From Roseococcus sp. SDR (GTDB lineage: Bacteria; Pseudomonadota; Alphaproteobacteria; Acetobacterales; Acetobacteraceae), in NCBI RefSeq assembly GCF_019083995.1, contig NZ_JAHRCU010000006.1, forward strand, positions 184,708 through 248,707: a stretch of DNA of 64,000 nucleotides, read 5' to 3'. The notes beneath the pieces are model-generated. The model did not search any database and had not been told where the DNA came from. It saw only the letters and a list, made by a program, of their open reading frames with translations. Shown here one piece after another: positions 16,117-24,978 of the stretch; the stretch's first letter is position 1, and every line of letters begins with the position of its first letter. Position numbers and translations under genes: made by a program.

Positions 16117-17781
16117 ATGGAATCGCCTCGTAACGGTCGCCAAGGTTCGGCCTGGCTCATGCGGCAGGTCCGCGCCCAGGGTGGCCGTGCGGCCTGGCCT
16201 GTCGCGCTCGGCCTGGCGGGGATCCTGTGCCAGGTGGGCTTTGTCTTCCTCATCGCGCGGCTGCTCGCCACCATCCTCGGTTTTCCGGGCGGCGGCTTCG
16301 GTGAGCTGGCGGCGGCGGGCGCCCTGGCCCTGCTGGGTGCGGCCCTCTCCATGACGCAGGAGATGGCGCAGCAGGCGGCGGGCGAGCGGGCGCGTGCCAG
16401 CATCCGCGCCGCCCTTTTCACCCGGCTGATGGAGCTGGGCCCGGCCGACCCCCGCGGCGTCGGCGAGAAGGCGACCCTGCTGGTGGACCGCGTGGAGGCG
16501 CTGGACGGTTTTTTCGCCCGCTGGGTGCCGGCGGCCGCGCTGGCGATCCTCGGGCCCGCGGCGGTCATCCTGATCGTCGCGCAGTTCGACGGCACCAGCG
16601 CGCTGGTGCTGGCCGTGATGGGCCTGCTGGTGCCCGTCGCCATGGCGCTCACCGGCATCGGCGCGGCGGTCGAAAGCCGCAAGCAGCTCGACGTGCTGGG
16701 CCGCCTCTCCGGCCGCTTCGTGGATCGGCTGCGCGGCCTTTCCACCCTCGTCCAGTTCAACCGCGCCGAGGATGAGGCGCGCGCGCTCGGCGCCGCGGCG
16801 GATGAATTCCGCCAGCGGACGCTGCGTGTGCTGCGCGTGGCCTTCCTCTCCTCCGCCGCGCTGGAATTGCTGGCCGGCTTCACGCTCGGCTACCTCGCCT
16901 GGCGGCACGGCATGCTGCTGGCGCCCCAGGTGACGGACCCGACCCCCGCGCTCTTCTGCATCCTCGCCGTGCCGGTCTTCTTCCTGCCGCTGCGGAACTT
17001 CTCGCAGGCCTATCATGAAGCGATGTCGGCGCGTGGCGCGGCGGCCGAGCTCGCGCCCCTGCTGGAGGCGCCCGCCGCCACGGGTCTTCTGCTGGAGGAG
17101 GTGCCGCCCCGCGTGGCGCTGGTCTTCGACAAGGTGGAGCTGACCTATCCCGGCATGGACCGCCCGGCCCTGCCCCGCCTGACCTTCGCGCTCGCCCCCG
17201 GCGAGACGCTGATGCTGGTCGGCCCCTCGGGTGCCGGCAAATCCTCCGTGCTGCGGCTGCTGATGGGCTTCGCGGCGCCGAGCGCGGGCCGCATCGCCAT
17301 CAATGGCGAGGATGTGACGCGCCTGAAGCCCGCCGAACTGCGCCGCCTCTCCGCCTATGTCGGCCAGCGGGCGCATCTGTTCGGCGGCACGATCCGCGAG
17401 AATATCCGCCTCGCCCGGCCGGACGCCACCGATGCCGAGGTGCAGCGCGCCGCCGAATCCGCCCGCGTCATGGCCTTCGCGGCCCATCTGCCGCAGGGCC
17501 TCGACACAGAGGTCGGCGAGGGCGGCTTCGGCCTCTCCGGCGGGCAGGCGCAGCGCGTGGCCCTGGCCCGCGCCTTCCTCCGCGACTCCCCGCTGGTCCT
17601 GCTGGATGAGCCCACCGCCTCGCTCGACCCGGGCACGGAAGCCGAGGTGATGGAGGCCATCGCCCGCCTCTGCACCGGGCGGACGGCGATCATCGCCACC
17701 CATTCGCCGCAGCTCATGGGGCTGTCCGGCCGTGTCATCGAACTGGCCGGGCAGCGGCGCGTGGAACAGCATGTGGGCTGA
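16117..17781 (+). CDS. cydD: Thiol reductant ABC exporter, subunit CydD
   Basis: A 554-residue half-transporter: membrane domain of about six helices (residues 20-310) followed by an ABC ATPase with Walker A GPSGAGKSSV near 370, signature LSGGQAQRVALARA near 475 and Walker B VLLDEPTASLD. CydDC exports glutathione and cysteine to the periplasm, supporting cytochrome bd and c-type cytochrome assembly. The ATG at 16117 is preferred over GTG 16105, without a strong ribosome site for either. The partner CydC overlaps by 11 bp. cydAB genes are not in the window. Confidence 0.9.
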   Translation: MESPRNGRQGSAWLMRQVRAQGGRAAWPVALGLAGILCQVGFVFLIARLLATILGFPGGGFGELAAAGALALLGAALSMTQEMAQQAAGERARASIRAALFTRLMELGPADPRGVGEKATLLVDRVEALDGFFARWVPAAALAILGPAAVILIVAQFDGTSALVLAVMGLLVPVAMALTGIGAAVESRKQLDVLGRLSGRFVDRLRGLSTLVQFNRAEDEARALGAAADEFRQRTLRVLRVAFLSSAALELLAGFTLGYLAWRHGMLLAPQVTDPTPALFCILAVPVFFLPLRNFSQAYHEAMSARGAAAELAPLLEAPAATGLLLEEVPPRVALVFDKVELTYPGMDRPALPRLTFALAPGETLMLVGPSGAGKSSVLRLLMGFAAPSAGRIAINGEDVTRLKPAELRRLSAYVGQRAHLFGGTIRENIRLARPDATDAEVQRAAESARVMAFAAHLPQGLDTEVGEGGFGLSGGQAQRVALARAFLRDSPLVLLDEPTASLDPGTEAEVMEAIARLCTGRTAIIATHSPQLMGLSGRVIELAGQRRVEQHVG

Positions 17782-19417
17782 CCTCAACCGCGTCCTCAAG
17801 CTCTGGGGCACGCGCCGCAAGGCGCTGGCCTGGGGCCTCGTCATCGGCATGCTCTCGGCGCTGAGCGGCGTGGCGCTGCTGGCGCTGGCCGGCAAGGGTG
17901 TCGCGGCCGGGGCGGGCGGCATCGGCCTCGTCGGCGTCTCCGCGCTGATCTGGCTGCGGCCCGTGGTGCTGATCCGCCCGCTGCTGCGCTGGTGGGAGCG
18001 CATGGCCTCCCACGCCGCCGCCTTCCAGGCGCTGGCCGATACGCGCGTCTGGTTCTTCCGCCGCCTGGCGGAGCGCATGCCGGCCGGCATTGGCCTGCGC
18101 GGCTCGGGCGATCTGCTGGGCCGCGTGATTTCCGATGTCGAGGCGCTGGACCGGCTCTATCTCGGCGGCCTGATGCCGGCGGCCGCCGCGCTGGCCGTGG
18201 TGGCCGCCATCGCGCTGCTGCTGGGGGCGGAGCCGGTGCTCATGCTCCTGCTGGTGCTGCCGCTGGGCCTCGCCCTGATCCTGCCGCTGGTGCTGGCCCC
18301 CGCCGCCGCCCGCGCCGCCCAGCGCGCGGCGGATGAGCGCGGCGGGCTGCGCGCGGCCGCCGTGGACCCCGTGACCGGCCTCGAGGACACGCTGGCCGCC
18401 AATGCCGAGGGCCGCGCTTTGGCCCGGCTGCAACGAGCCGACGCCACGCTGATGGCCGCCCAGCGCGAGGTCTCGGTCCGCTCGGCCGCGGCCGGCACGG
18501 CCGGCACGCTGCTGACGCAGGTGGCGGTGCTGGCGGCGCTGGGCTGGGGCCTGCTGACGGGCAGCGCGGGCGCGGCCATGGCGGTGCTGGCGCTGTTTCT
18601 GGCCATCGCGGCGGCCGAGGCGTTGGGCCTCATGCCGCGCGCCGGCGCGCTGATGGCGGGGGCCGCCGCCAGCGCCCGGCGGCTTTTCGAGGCAGCCGAC
18701 ACCAAGCCGCCGGTCGAGGAACCCGCCAATCCCGCGCCGCTGCCGACAGGGAATGACCTCGTGCTGAGCCACGTCACCTTCGGCTGGCGCGCCGATGCCG
18801 CGCCCGTGCTGGAGGGGCTGGACCTCACCCTGAAGGCGGGCGAGCGGGTGGCCATCCTCGGCCCCTCGGGCGCGGGCAAGTCGAGCCTCGCCGCGCTCCT
18901 GCTGAAATTCGCCGCCCCGCAATCCGGCGTGATCCGCCTGGGCGGGACGGACATCCAGGATCTTGCCAGCGCGGAGCTTCGCCAACGCATCGTCTGTCTC
19001 TCGCAGAATGCGCGCCTGTTCGACGTGAGCATCGCCGAGAACCTCCGCCTCGCCGCCCCCGGCGCGCCGGATGCGGCGCTGTGGCGCGCGCTGGCCAAGG
19101 CGGGCGTCGCGGAATTCGTGCGCAGCCTGCCCGAGGGCCTGGAAACGCGCTGCGGCGAGGGCGGCACCCGCTTCAGCGGCGGCGAGGCGCGGCGCATCGC
19201 GCTCGCCCGCGCCCTGCTGCCGCCCGCCGCCATCCTCATCCTGGACGAGCCCACGGTGGGCCTGGATGCCGAGGCGGAGCGCGCCTTCATGGCGACGCTG
19301 GCCACCGCCACGGAAGGCCGCAGCCTGCTCATCATCACCCACGAGCTGACCGGCGCCGAGCCGCTGGACCGCGTGCTGCGCCTCGCCGGTGGAAACTTGC
19401 TGCCGGCGACGGGTTGA
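17771..19417 (+). CDS. cydC: Thiol reductant ABC exporter, subunit CydC
   Basis: A 548-residue partner of CydD with an N-terminal membrane domain and C-terminal ATPase (Walker A GPSGAGKSSL, signature FSGGEARRIALARA, Walker B LILDEPTVGLD). The signature sequence begins with Phe instead of Leu, which still fits ABC signature variants. ATG 17771 (MWADLNRVLKLWG) overlaps the cydD end by 11 bp. The two form one heterodimeric inner-membrane exporter. Confidence 0.9.
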   Translation: MWADLNRVLKLWGTRRKALAWGLVIGMLSALSGVALLALAGKGVAAGAGGIGLVGVSALIWLRPVVLIRPLLRWWERMASHAAAFQALADTRVWFFRRLAERMPAGIGLRGSGDLLGRVISDVEALDRLYLGGLMPAAAALAVVAAIALLLGAEPVLMLLLVLPLGLALILPLVLAPAAARAAQRAADERGGLRAAAVDPVTGLEDTLAANAEGRALARLQRADATLMAAQREVSVRSAAAGTAGTLLTQVAVLAALGWGLLTGSAGAAMAVLALFLAIAAAEALGLMPRAGALMAGAAASARRLFEAADTKPPVEEPANPAPLPTGNDLVLSHVTFGWRADAAPVLEGLDLTLKAGERVAILGPSGAGKSSLAALLLKFAAPQSGVIRLGGTDIQDLASAELRQRIVCLSQNARLFDVSIAENLRLAAPGAPDAALWRALAKAGVAEFVRSLPEGLETRCGEGGTRFSGGEARRIALARALLPPAAILILDEPTVGLDAEAERAFMATLATATEGRSLLIITHELTGAEPLDRVLRLAGGNLLPATG

Positions 19418-19472
19418 GCCGGCCACGGATGACCCCATAGGTTGTAGCCGTAACGAAAACCGCGCGAGGAGC

Positions 19473-19877
19473 ATGGATATGAACCGACGATGGCTGGGCA
19501 TGCTGGCGATGCTGCCCCTGCTGGGCGCCTGCGCCCAACTGAACCGCGACCCGGCCGCCGAGCCGGTGCGCGTGGTCTTCTTCACCGCGGACAGCGACAC
19601 GCTGGATGCCCAGGCCCAGGCCGTGGTGGTGGAATCGGCCGCGGTCGCGCGGCGTCTCGCCCCGGTGCGCGTGAACGTGCTCGGCTATGCCGGCCCGGTG
19701 GGCGGCGCCGCCTTCAACCGCGCCCTCTCGGAAGCGCGGGCGCAGCACGTGGCGGATCTGCTGCGGCAATCCGGGGTGCCGGCGGACAGCGTCTTCGTGC
19801 TGGGCCGCGGTGAGGTGCCCTTCGCCATGGCGCCTGTCGAGAGCCGCCGCGTCGAGATCCGCTTCGCGGCACCCTGA
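19473..19877 (+). CDS. Small OmpA-like lipoprotein
   Basis: A 134-residue predicted lipoprotein: signal sequence MDMNRRWLGMLAMLPLLG, then lipobox GAC (Cys20), then a single OmpA-like peptidoglycan-binding domain. The domain starts with VRVVFFTADSDTLDAQAQ, continues with VLGYAGPVGG, and has FNRALSEARAQHVADLL in the helix that normally carries the peptidoglycan-contact residues. It ends ESRRVEIRF. It has no beta barrel, so it probably tethers the outer membrane to the wall. Its stop overlaps recQ (TGATG). GCGCGAGGAGC is the likely ribosome site. Confidence 0.85.
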   Translation: MDMNRRWLGMLAMLPLLGACAQLNRDPAAEPVRVVFFTADSDTLDAQAQAVVVESAAVARRLAPVRVNVLGYAGPVGGAAFNRALSEARAQHVADLLRQSGVPADSVFVLGRGEVPFAMAPVESRRVEIRFAAP

Positions 19878-21682
19878 TGCGGGACCCCGACCAGGTCCTG
19901 CATGAGGTCTTCGGCCACCCCGGATTCCGGGGCCGCCAGGCCGAGATCGTGCGGCACGTCATGGCGGGCGGATCGGGCCTCGTTCTGATGCCCACGGGCG
20001 GCGGCAAGTCGCTCTGTTTCCAGGTGCCGGCGCTGTGCCGGGACGGGCTGGCCATCGTCGTCTCGCCGCTCATCGCACTGATGGAAGACCAGGTGGCGGC
20101 GCTGCGCCAGCAGGGCGTGGCCGCCGCCGCGCTGCACTCGGAGCTGGAGGAGAATGACCGGCGCGAGGTCTGGCGCGGGATCAACGATGGCTCGCTGAAA
20201 CTGCTCTACATCAGCCCCGAGCGGCTGGGCATGGACGGCATGCTGGAGCGGCTGGCGCAGCGCCGCCTCGCGCTCTTCGCCGTGGATGAGGCGCATTGCA
20301 TCAGCCAATGGGGCCATCATTTCCGGCCCGAATACCGCGCGCTGAGCTTCCTGCGCTCCGATTTCCCCGAGGTGCCGCGCCTGGCGCTCACCGCCACGGC
20401 GGATCAGCGCACGGTGGAGGATATCCGCGCGCAGCTCGGATTGGAGGAAGCGCCCGTCTTCCGCGCCTCCTTCGACCGCGCGAACATCCATCTCGCCGCC
20501 GAGCCGCGCGAGCAGGAGCGCGCGCAGATCCGCGCCTTCCTGCGCGAGGCCGCGGACGGGCGGGGTGCGGGCATCATCTATTGCGGCACCCGCGCGCGGG
20601 CCGAGCAGACGGCCGATTGGCTGCGCGCCGACGGGTATGACGCCGCCCCCTTCCATGCCGGCATGGCCAGCGAGGACAAGCGCGACCTGCACCGCCGCTT
20701 CGCGCGCGGCGATGCGGTGGTGATGTGCGCCACCATCGCCTTCGGCATGGGCATTGATCGCCCCGATGTGCGCTTCGTGGCCCATCTCTCCCTGCCGCAG
20801 GGGCCGGAGGGCTGGTACCAGGAGATCGGCCGCGCGGGGCGCGACGGCCTGCCCGCCCGCGCCCTGCTGCTCTATGGCGCGGCCGATATCGCCCTCGCCC
20901 GCCAGCGCATCCAGGCGAGCCCGGCTTCCGACGAGCAGAAGCGCATCGAGCGCATGCGGCTGGACGCCATGGTCGGCATCGCCGAGGCCGGCACCTGCCG
21001 CCGCCGCGTGCTGCTGCGCTGCTTCGGCGAGGATCTCGAGCAGGATTGCGGCCATTGCGACGTCTGCGCCGCGCCGCCGAAGCTGACCGATGGGACCATC
21101 GCGGCGCAGAAGCTGCTCTCGGCCGCGCTGCGCACCGGCAGCCGCTTCGGCCTGGGCCATCTGGTGGACGTGCTGCAGGGCAAGCTCACCGACAAGGTCG
21201 CGCAATTCGGCCACGACAAGCTGCCGACCTTCGGCGTGGGGCGCGAGGTGGCGGAGGCCGCCTGGCGTGGCGTGGCGCGGCAATTGGTGGCGCAGGGCGC
21301 GCTCGACATCGCCGTCGAGAACCACGGGGAGCTGGTGCCGACCGAGGCCGCGCGCCCCATCCTGCGCGGCGAGACGCGCGTCATGCTGCGCGAGGAGGTG
21401 ATCCGCCCGCGCAGCTCCCGTGGTGCCCGCGGCAGCCGGGCTGACGCACCCCGCCCGGCGGCGGATGACCCGCTCTTTGCCGCGCTGCGCGAATGGCGCA
21501 AGGCCGAGGCCAAGGCGCAGCAGGTGCCGGCCTATGTGATCTTCCACGACGCGACCCTGGCCGAGATCGCCACCCGCCGCCCCACCTGCCTGGAGACGCT
21601 GCGCGAGGTGCCGGGTGTCGGCGAAAGCAAGCTCGCCCGCTATGGCGAGGCGGTGCTGGCCGCGCTGGCCGAGGCGGATTGA
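19877..21682 (+). CDS. recQ: ATP-dependent DNA helicase RecQ
   Basis: A 601-residue RecQ of standard bacterial length that unwinds DNA 3' to 5' in recombination and fork repair. The helicase core shows motif 0/I (GFRGRQAEIV, MPTGGGKSLCF), DEAHC motif II, TATAD motif III, and motif VI QEIGRAGRDG. The zinc-binding RQC domain (CRRRVLLRCFG, then CGHCDVC) is at about 375-395. The HRDC domain (DPLFAALREWRKAEA onward) ends the protein, with a short disordered Arg/Ser-rich linker before it. ATG 19877 overlaps the stop of the OmpA-like gene. Confidence 0.96.
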   Translation: MRDPDQVLHEVFGHPGFRGRQAEIVRHVMAGGSGLVLMPTGGGKSLCFQVPALCRDGLAIVVSPLIALMEDQVAALRQQGVAAAALHSELEENDRREVWRGINDGSLKLLYISPERLGMDGMLERLAQRRLALFAVDEAHCISQWGHHFRPEYRALSFLRSDFPEVPRLALTATADQRTVEDIRAQLGLEEAPVFRASFDRANIHLAAEPREQERAQIRAFLREAADGRGAGIIYCGTRARAEQTADWLRADGYDAAPFHAGMASEDKRDLHRRFARGDAVVMCATIAFGMGIDRPDVRFVAHLSLPQGPEGWYQEIGRAGRDGLPARALLLYGAADIALARQRIQASPASDEQKRIERMRLDAMVGIAEAGTCRRRVLLRCFGEDLEQDCGHCDVCAAPPKLTDGTIAAQKLLSAALRTGSRFGLGHLVDVLQGKLTDKVAQFGHDKLPTFGVGREVAEAAWRGVARQLVAQGALDIAVENHGELVPTEAARPILRGETRVMLREEVIRPRSSRGARGSRADAPRPAADDPLFAALREWRKAEAKAQQVPAYVIFHDATLAEIATRRPTCLETLREVPGVGESKLARYGEAVLAALAEAD

Positions 21683-21711
21683 GACGCGGATTTCAGGCCA
21701 GGGCCTGCACG

Positions 21712-21737
21712 TTTTGGTTGCGTATTTCTTACCAAAA
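21712..21737. promoter_or_regulatory. Perfect 7-bp inverted repeat upstream of a Bug gene
   Basis: In the 122-bp gap between recQ and the Bug gene there is an AT-rich patch holding TTTTGGT, a 12-base spacer and ACCAAAA. The arms are perfectly complementary and 68 bp from the likely start. This could be an operator or promoter element for the Bug gene. No recognised regulator family can be assigned from the site alone. Confidence 0.4.
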
Positions 21738-21804
21738 ATACATCTTCCGCATGCCGGCCAAGCGGGGGCGTGACGCCCGCACCCGGTTCCACAGGGAGAT
21801 GTCC

Positions 21805-22791
21805 ATGCGTGAATCCGTGATGCGCGGCGCCGTGCCGCGCCGTGCCCTGCTGGGCGGGGCTGCGCTGCTCGCCGCCCCCGCCCTCGCCCAACCTGCCTGG
21901 CCCAACCGGCCGCTGCGCTTCATCGTGGGCTTCGCCGCGGGCGGGCCGACCGATACGCTGGCGCGCCTCGCCGCCCCCGGCTTCCAGGAGGCGCTGGGCC
22001 AGCCCGTGGTGGTGGAGAACCGCCCGGGCGCCGCCGCCAATCTCGGCACCGAGGCGGTGATCCGCGCGACCGACGGCCACAGCTTCCTCATCGCCAATTC
22101 CGGCCAGGTGGTGATCAACCCGCACACCTACGCCAACCTGCCCTTCGACCCGATGCGCGAGCTGGCGCCGGTCGCGAAGATGATGACCAACTACTTCCTG
22201 ATGACCATCGCGGCGCAGGTGCCGGCACAGAACCATGCGGAGCTGGTGGCGCTGATGCGCCGGGCCTCGACGCCCTTTACCTATGCCAGCACCGGCGGCG
22301 GCGGCATCACCCATGTGGTGACCGAGGCCTGGCGCCGCGCCATCGGCGTGGAGGCGGAGCCCGTGCATTTCCGCGGCACCGCCGCCGCCATCCCCGATGT
22401 GCTGGCCAACCGCGTGCCGATCTTCATGGATGGCATCCAGCTGCTCGGCCAGCATGTGGATGCGGGGCGGCTTCGCGCCCTCTTCGTTACCAAGCCGGAG
22501 CGCCAACCGCTCCAGCCCAACGTGCCGACGACGCGCGAGATCGGCATCCCGGAGGTGAATTTCGAAAGCTGGTTCGCCATGTATGCGCCGCGCAACACCC
22601 CGCGCGAGATCATCCTGCGCCTGGCCGAGATCAACCGCCCCGTCATGCTGGCCGCCGCCGTGCGGGAGCGCCTGGCGCAAGGGGCCGTGGATGCCGCGCC
22701 CTCGACGCCGGAGGAGCTGGCGAGCCTCACCCAGCGGGATTTCGAGCGCTTCGGCGCCGTGGTCCGCGCCGGGAACATCCGGGCGGAATGA
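21805..22791 (+). CDS. Bug/TctC family periplasmic substrate-binding protein
   Basis: A 328-residue tripartite-tricarboxylate-type solute-binding protein. The signal peptide contains PRRALLGG and ends near PALAQP, so it may use Tat or Sec. Family segments include NRPLRFIVGFAAGGPTDTLAR, VVVENRPGAAANLGTEAV and the STGGGGITHVVTEAWRR ligand loop. ATG 21805 is preferred because GGGAG is 7 bp upstream; ATG 21799 is also in frame. Bug proteins bind carboxylates or related small acids. No TctA/TctB membrane pair is nearby, so the ligand and transport partner are unknown. Confidence 0.9.
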   Translation: MRESVMRGAVPRRALLGGAALLAAPALAQPAWPNRPLRFIVGFAAGGPTDTLARLAAPGFQEALGQPVVVENRPGAAANLGTEAVIRATDGHSFLIANSGQVVINPHTYANLPFDPMRELAPVAKMMTNYFLMTIAAQVPAQNHAELVALMRRASTPFTYASTGGGGITHVVTEAWRRAIGVEAEPVHFRGTAAAIPDVLANRVPIFMDGIQLLGQHVDAGRLRALFVTKPERQPLQPNVPTTREIGIPEVNFESWFAMYAPRNTPREIILRLAEINRPVMLAAAVRERLAQGAVDAAPSTPEELASLTQRDFERFGAVVRAGNIRAE

Positions 22792-22796
22792 GGGCC

Positions 22797-23603
22797 TCAG
22801 GGCGGCGGCGGGATCACCACGCCGCCCTGGAAGCCCCGGATGGTCCAGAGATAGGGCGCCGAATCCGGCCGCACCGCGCCGAAGCGCGCGGTGGCGAGGT
22901 CCACCACGACGACCATCGCGCCCGTCCAGACGCCGACCAGCATGATGGCCAGCACCGAGCTGCCGACCCGCTTCAGCCCGAACTGGTAGCCGATGGTGCC
23001 GATGGTCAGCACCGCCATCCCCATGAGGAAGAGCATGAGCTCGCTCGGGATCGGCGCGGCGAAGGCCCAGCGCTGCGCCGCCCCCTGATCGATCACGTCG
23101 TTCAGCGAGGCCTGCAGCGCCGCCGTCAGCGGGTCCGCCCGCTCGCGCGTGAGGGCGGTGGCGTGGCCCCAGATCAGGTTCTGCATCCGGGTCGCCTCGG
23201 CGCTCAGCCGCTCCACCTCGCCGCTCTGCAGGGGCGCTTCGACGAAAGCGAGGCGCAAGCGGGTGTAATCTTCCAGCAGACGCGCGATCTCGGCCGCGCG
23301 GGGATGGTCGAAGGCGCTGGCGCGCAGCCAGGCCGTGCCGATGGCATTGGTCTCGGAAAGTGAGGTGGCACGCCGCGTCTCGAACCGGCCCTGCGCCATC
23401 GCGATGGTGAGCCCGAGGGTGAAGGCCAGAAGGCCGAGCAGCCCGTTGGTGACAAAGCTCGTCGCCTCCACTGTCTCGGCGGTGCGGGCCTGGTGCCAGC
23501 GGCCGATCCCCACACCCACGGCATAGGCCAGCAGCAGGCTCGCGAAGACCAGCACGGCGAAGACACCGAGCCCCTGGGCCGCCAGCACTTCCAAAGACCT
23601 CAT
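22797..23603 (-). CDS. DUF4239 (bestrophin-like) membrane protein
   Basis: A 268-residue membrane protein. It has an N-terminal helix (GVFAVLVFASLLLAYAVGVGI), a second segment LLGLLAFTLGLTIAMAQGRFE, a long soluble helical section, and two C-terminal helices (LMLFLMGMAVLTIGTIGY, then VLAIMLVGVWTGAMVVVVDL). This layout matches DUF4239, sometimes called bestrophin-like. ATG 23603 is the probable start; the open frame extends further upstream over unrelated sequence. It is convergent with the preceding Bug gene (5-bp gap). Function unknown. Confidence 0.8.
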   Translation of the reverse strand: MRSLEVLAAQGLGVFAVLVFASLLLAYAVGVGIGRWHQARTAETVEATSFVTNGLLGLLAFTLGLTIAMAQGRFETRRATSLSETNAIGTAWLRASAFDHPRAAEIARLLEDYTRLRLAFVEAPLQSGEVERLSAEATRMQNLIWGHATALTRERADPLTAALQASLNDVIDQGAAQRWAFAAPIPSELMLFLMGMAVLTIGTIGYQFGLKRVGSSVLAIMLVGVWTGAMVVVVDLATARFGAVRPDSAPYLWTIRGFQGGVVIPPPP

Positions 23604-23676
23604 CGCGTCCCCACCCTTCACCTGCGGGCGATTTCCCGCCATGAACAGCCTCGCATCAGTCAATGAGGGGCGCCAG

Positions 23677-24978
23677 ATGCAGACCCATTTCACGGCCGAG
23701 CAGTTGCGCGACCCGGACACCGCGGAAGCCAACAAGATCCTGCGCACCTGCGTGCATTGCGGGATGTGCACCGCCACCTGCCCCACCTTCCTGCTGCTGG
23801 GGGATGAGCTGGATTCGCCACGCGGGCGCATCTACCTCATCAAGGACATGCTGGAGCAGAACCGCCCGGCCTCGGAGCTGGAGGTGCGGCATGTGGATCG
23901 CTGCCTCTCCTGCCTCTCCTGCATGACGACCTGCCCCTCGGGCGTGCACTACATGCACCTGGTGGACCATGCGCGCCGCCATATCGAGGAGACCTATGTC
24001 CGCCCCTGGCCGGAGCGCGCGCTGCGCAGCGTGCTGGCGAAGGTGCTGCCCAACCCTTCGCTGTTCCGCCTTTCGCTGCGGGCCGCGGCGCTGGCCCGGC
24101 CGCTCGGCAAGCTGATCCCCGGCCAGTCCATGACGGCGCAGCGTCTGCGTGGCATGCTGGCCCTCGCCCCGGCAGCCCTCCCGCCACCGAGCAAGGTGCA
24201 GGAGGCGCAGATCCACAAGGCCGAGGGCACGCGGCGCGGCCGCGTCGGCCTGCTCACCGGCTGCGCGCAGAAGGTGCTGAACCCCTCCATCAACGAGGCG
24301 ACGATCCGCCTGCTGACGCGCATGGGGATCGAGGTGGTGATAACCCCCGGCCAGGGCTGCTGCGGCGCGCTGACCCACCATATGGGCCAGCATGACCCGG
24401 CCATGGCGGCCGCCCGCGCCAATATCGCCGCCTGGAGCGCCGAGATGAACGGCGAGGGGCTGGACGCCATCGTGGTGAATGCCTCGGGCTGCGGCACCAC
24501 GCTCAAGGATTACGGCTTCATGTTCCGCGAGGAGCCGGAAGCCGAGCAGGCCGCGAAGGTCTCGGCACTGGCCATGGACATCACCGAGGTGCTGGAGACA
24601 TTCGCCTATGCGGCCACGCGCGAGAAGCCGGGCCTGACCGTCGCCTACCACTCCGCCTGCTCGCTCCAGCACGGGCAGAAGATCACGGCCCTGCCCAAGC
24701 AGTTGCTGACGCGGGCCGGCTTCACCGTGAAGGAACCGGCCGAGAGCCATATCTGCTGCGGCAGCGCGGGCACCTACAACATCCTGCAGCCCGAGATCGC
24801 GGGCCAGCTGCGGGCGCGCAAGCTTGAGAACCTGAACCGCACCCGGGCCGATGTGATCGCCGCCGGGAATATCGGCTGCATGACGCAGCTGGCGGGCGAC
24901 GCACTGCCCGTGGTGCATACGGTGGAGCTGCTGGACTGGATGGCGGGCGGGCCGAAGCCGAAAGGCCTGCCCGCATGA
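23677..24978 (+). CDS. glcF: Glycolate oxidase iron-sulfur subunit GlcF
   Basis: A 433-residue protein with two ferredoxin-type [4Fe-4S] motifs, CVHCGMCTATCP and CLSCLSCMTTCPSG, within the first 90 residues. Two cysteine-rich CCG domains follow, containing GQGCCGALTHHMG and the C-terminal CCGSAGTYNIL. In the three-subunit glycolate dehydrogenase, GlcF passes electrons from the flavin subunits to the quinone pool. The start at MQTHFTAEQLRD is the family's normal N-terminus. It overlaps the next Bug gene. glcD and glcE are not adjacent, which is unusual; they may be elsewhere, or this may serve another dehydrogenase. Confidence 0.88.
   Translation: MQTHFTAEQLRDPDTAEANKILRTCVHCGMCTATCPTFLLLGDELDSPRGRIYLIKDMLEQNRPASELEVRHVDRCLSCLSCMTTCPSGVHYMHLVDHARRHIEETYVRPWPERALRSVLAKVLPNPSLFRLSLRAAALARPLGKLIPGQSMTAQRLRGMLALAPAALPPPSKVQEAQIHKAEGTRRGRVGLLTGCAQKVLNPSINEATIRLLTRMGIEVVITPGQGCCGALTHHMGQHDPAMAAARANIAAWSAEMNGEGLDAIVVNASGCGTTLKDYGFMFREEPEAEQAAKVSALAMDITEVLETFAYAATREKPGLTVAYHSACSLQHGQKITALPKQLLTRAGFTVKEPAESHICCGSAGTYNILQPEIAGQLRARKLENLNRTRADVIAAGNIGCMTQLAGDALPVVHTVELLDWMAGGPKPKGLPA

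Noticed and set aside
19473..19877. Full outer-membrane OmpA porin
   Set aside because: The protein is only 134 residues with a lipobox and a single OmpA-like domain; there is no barrel.
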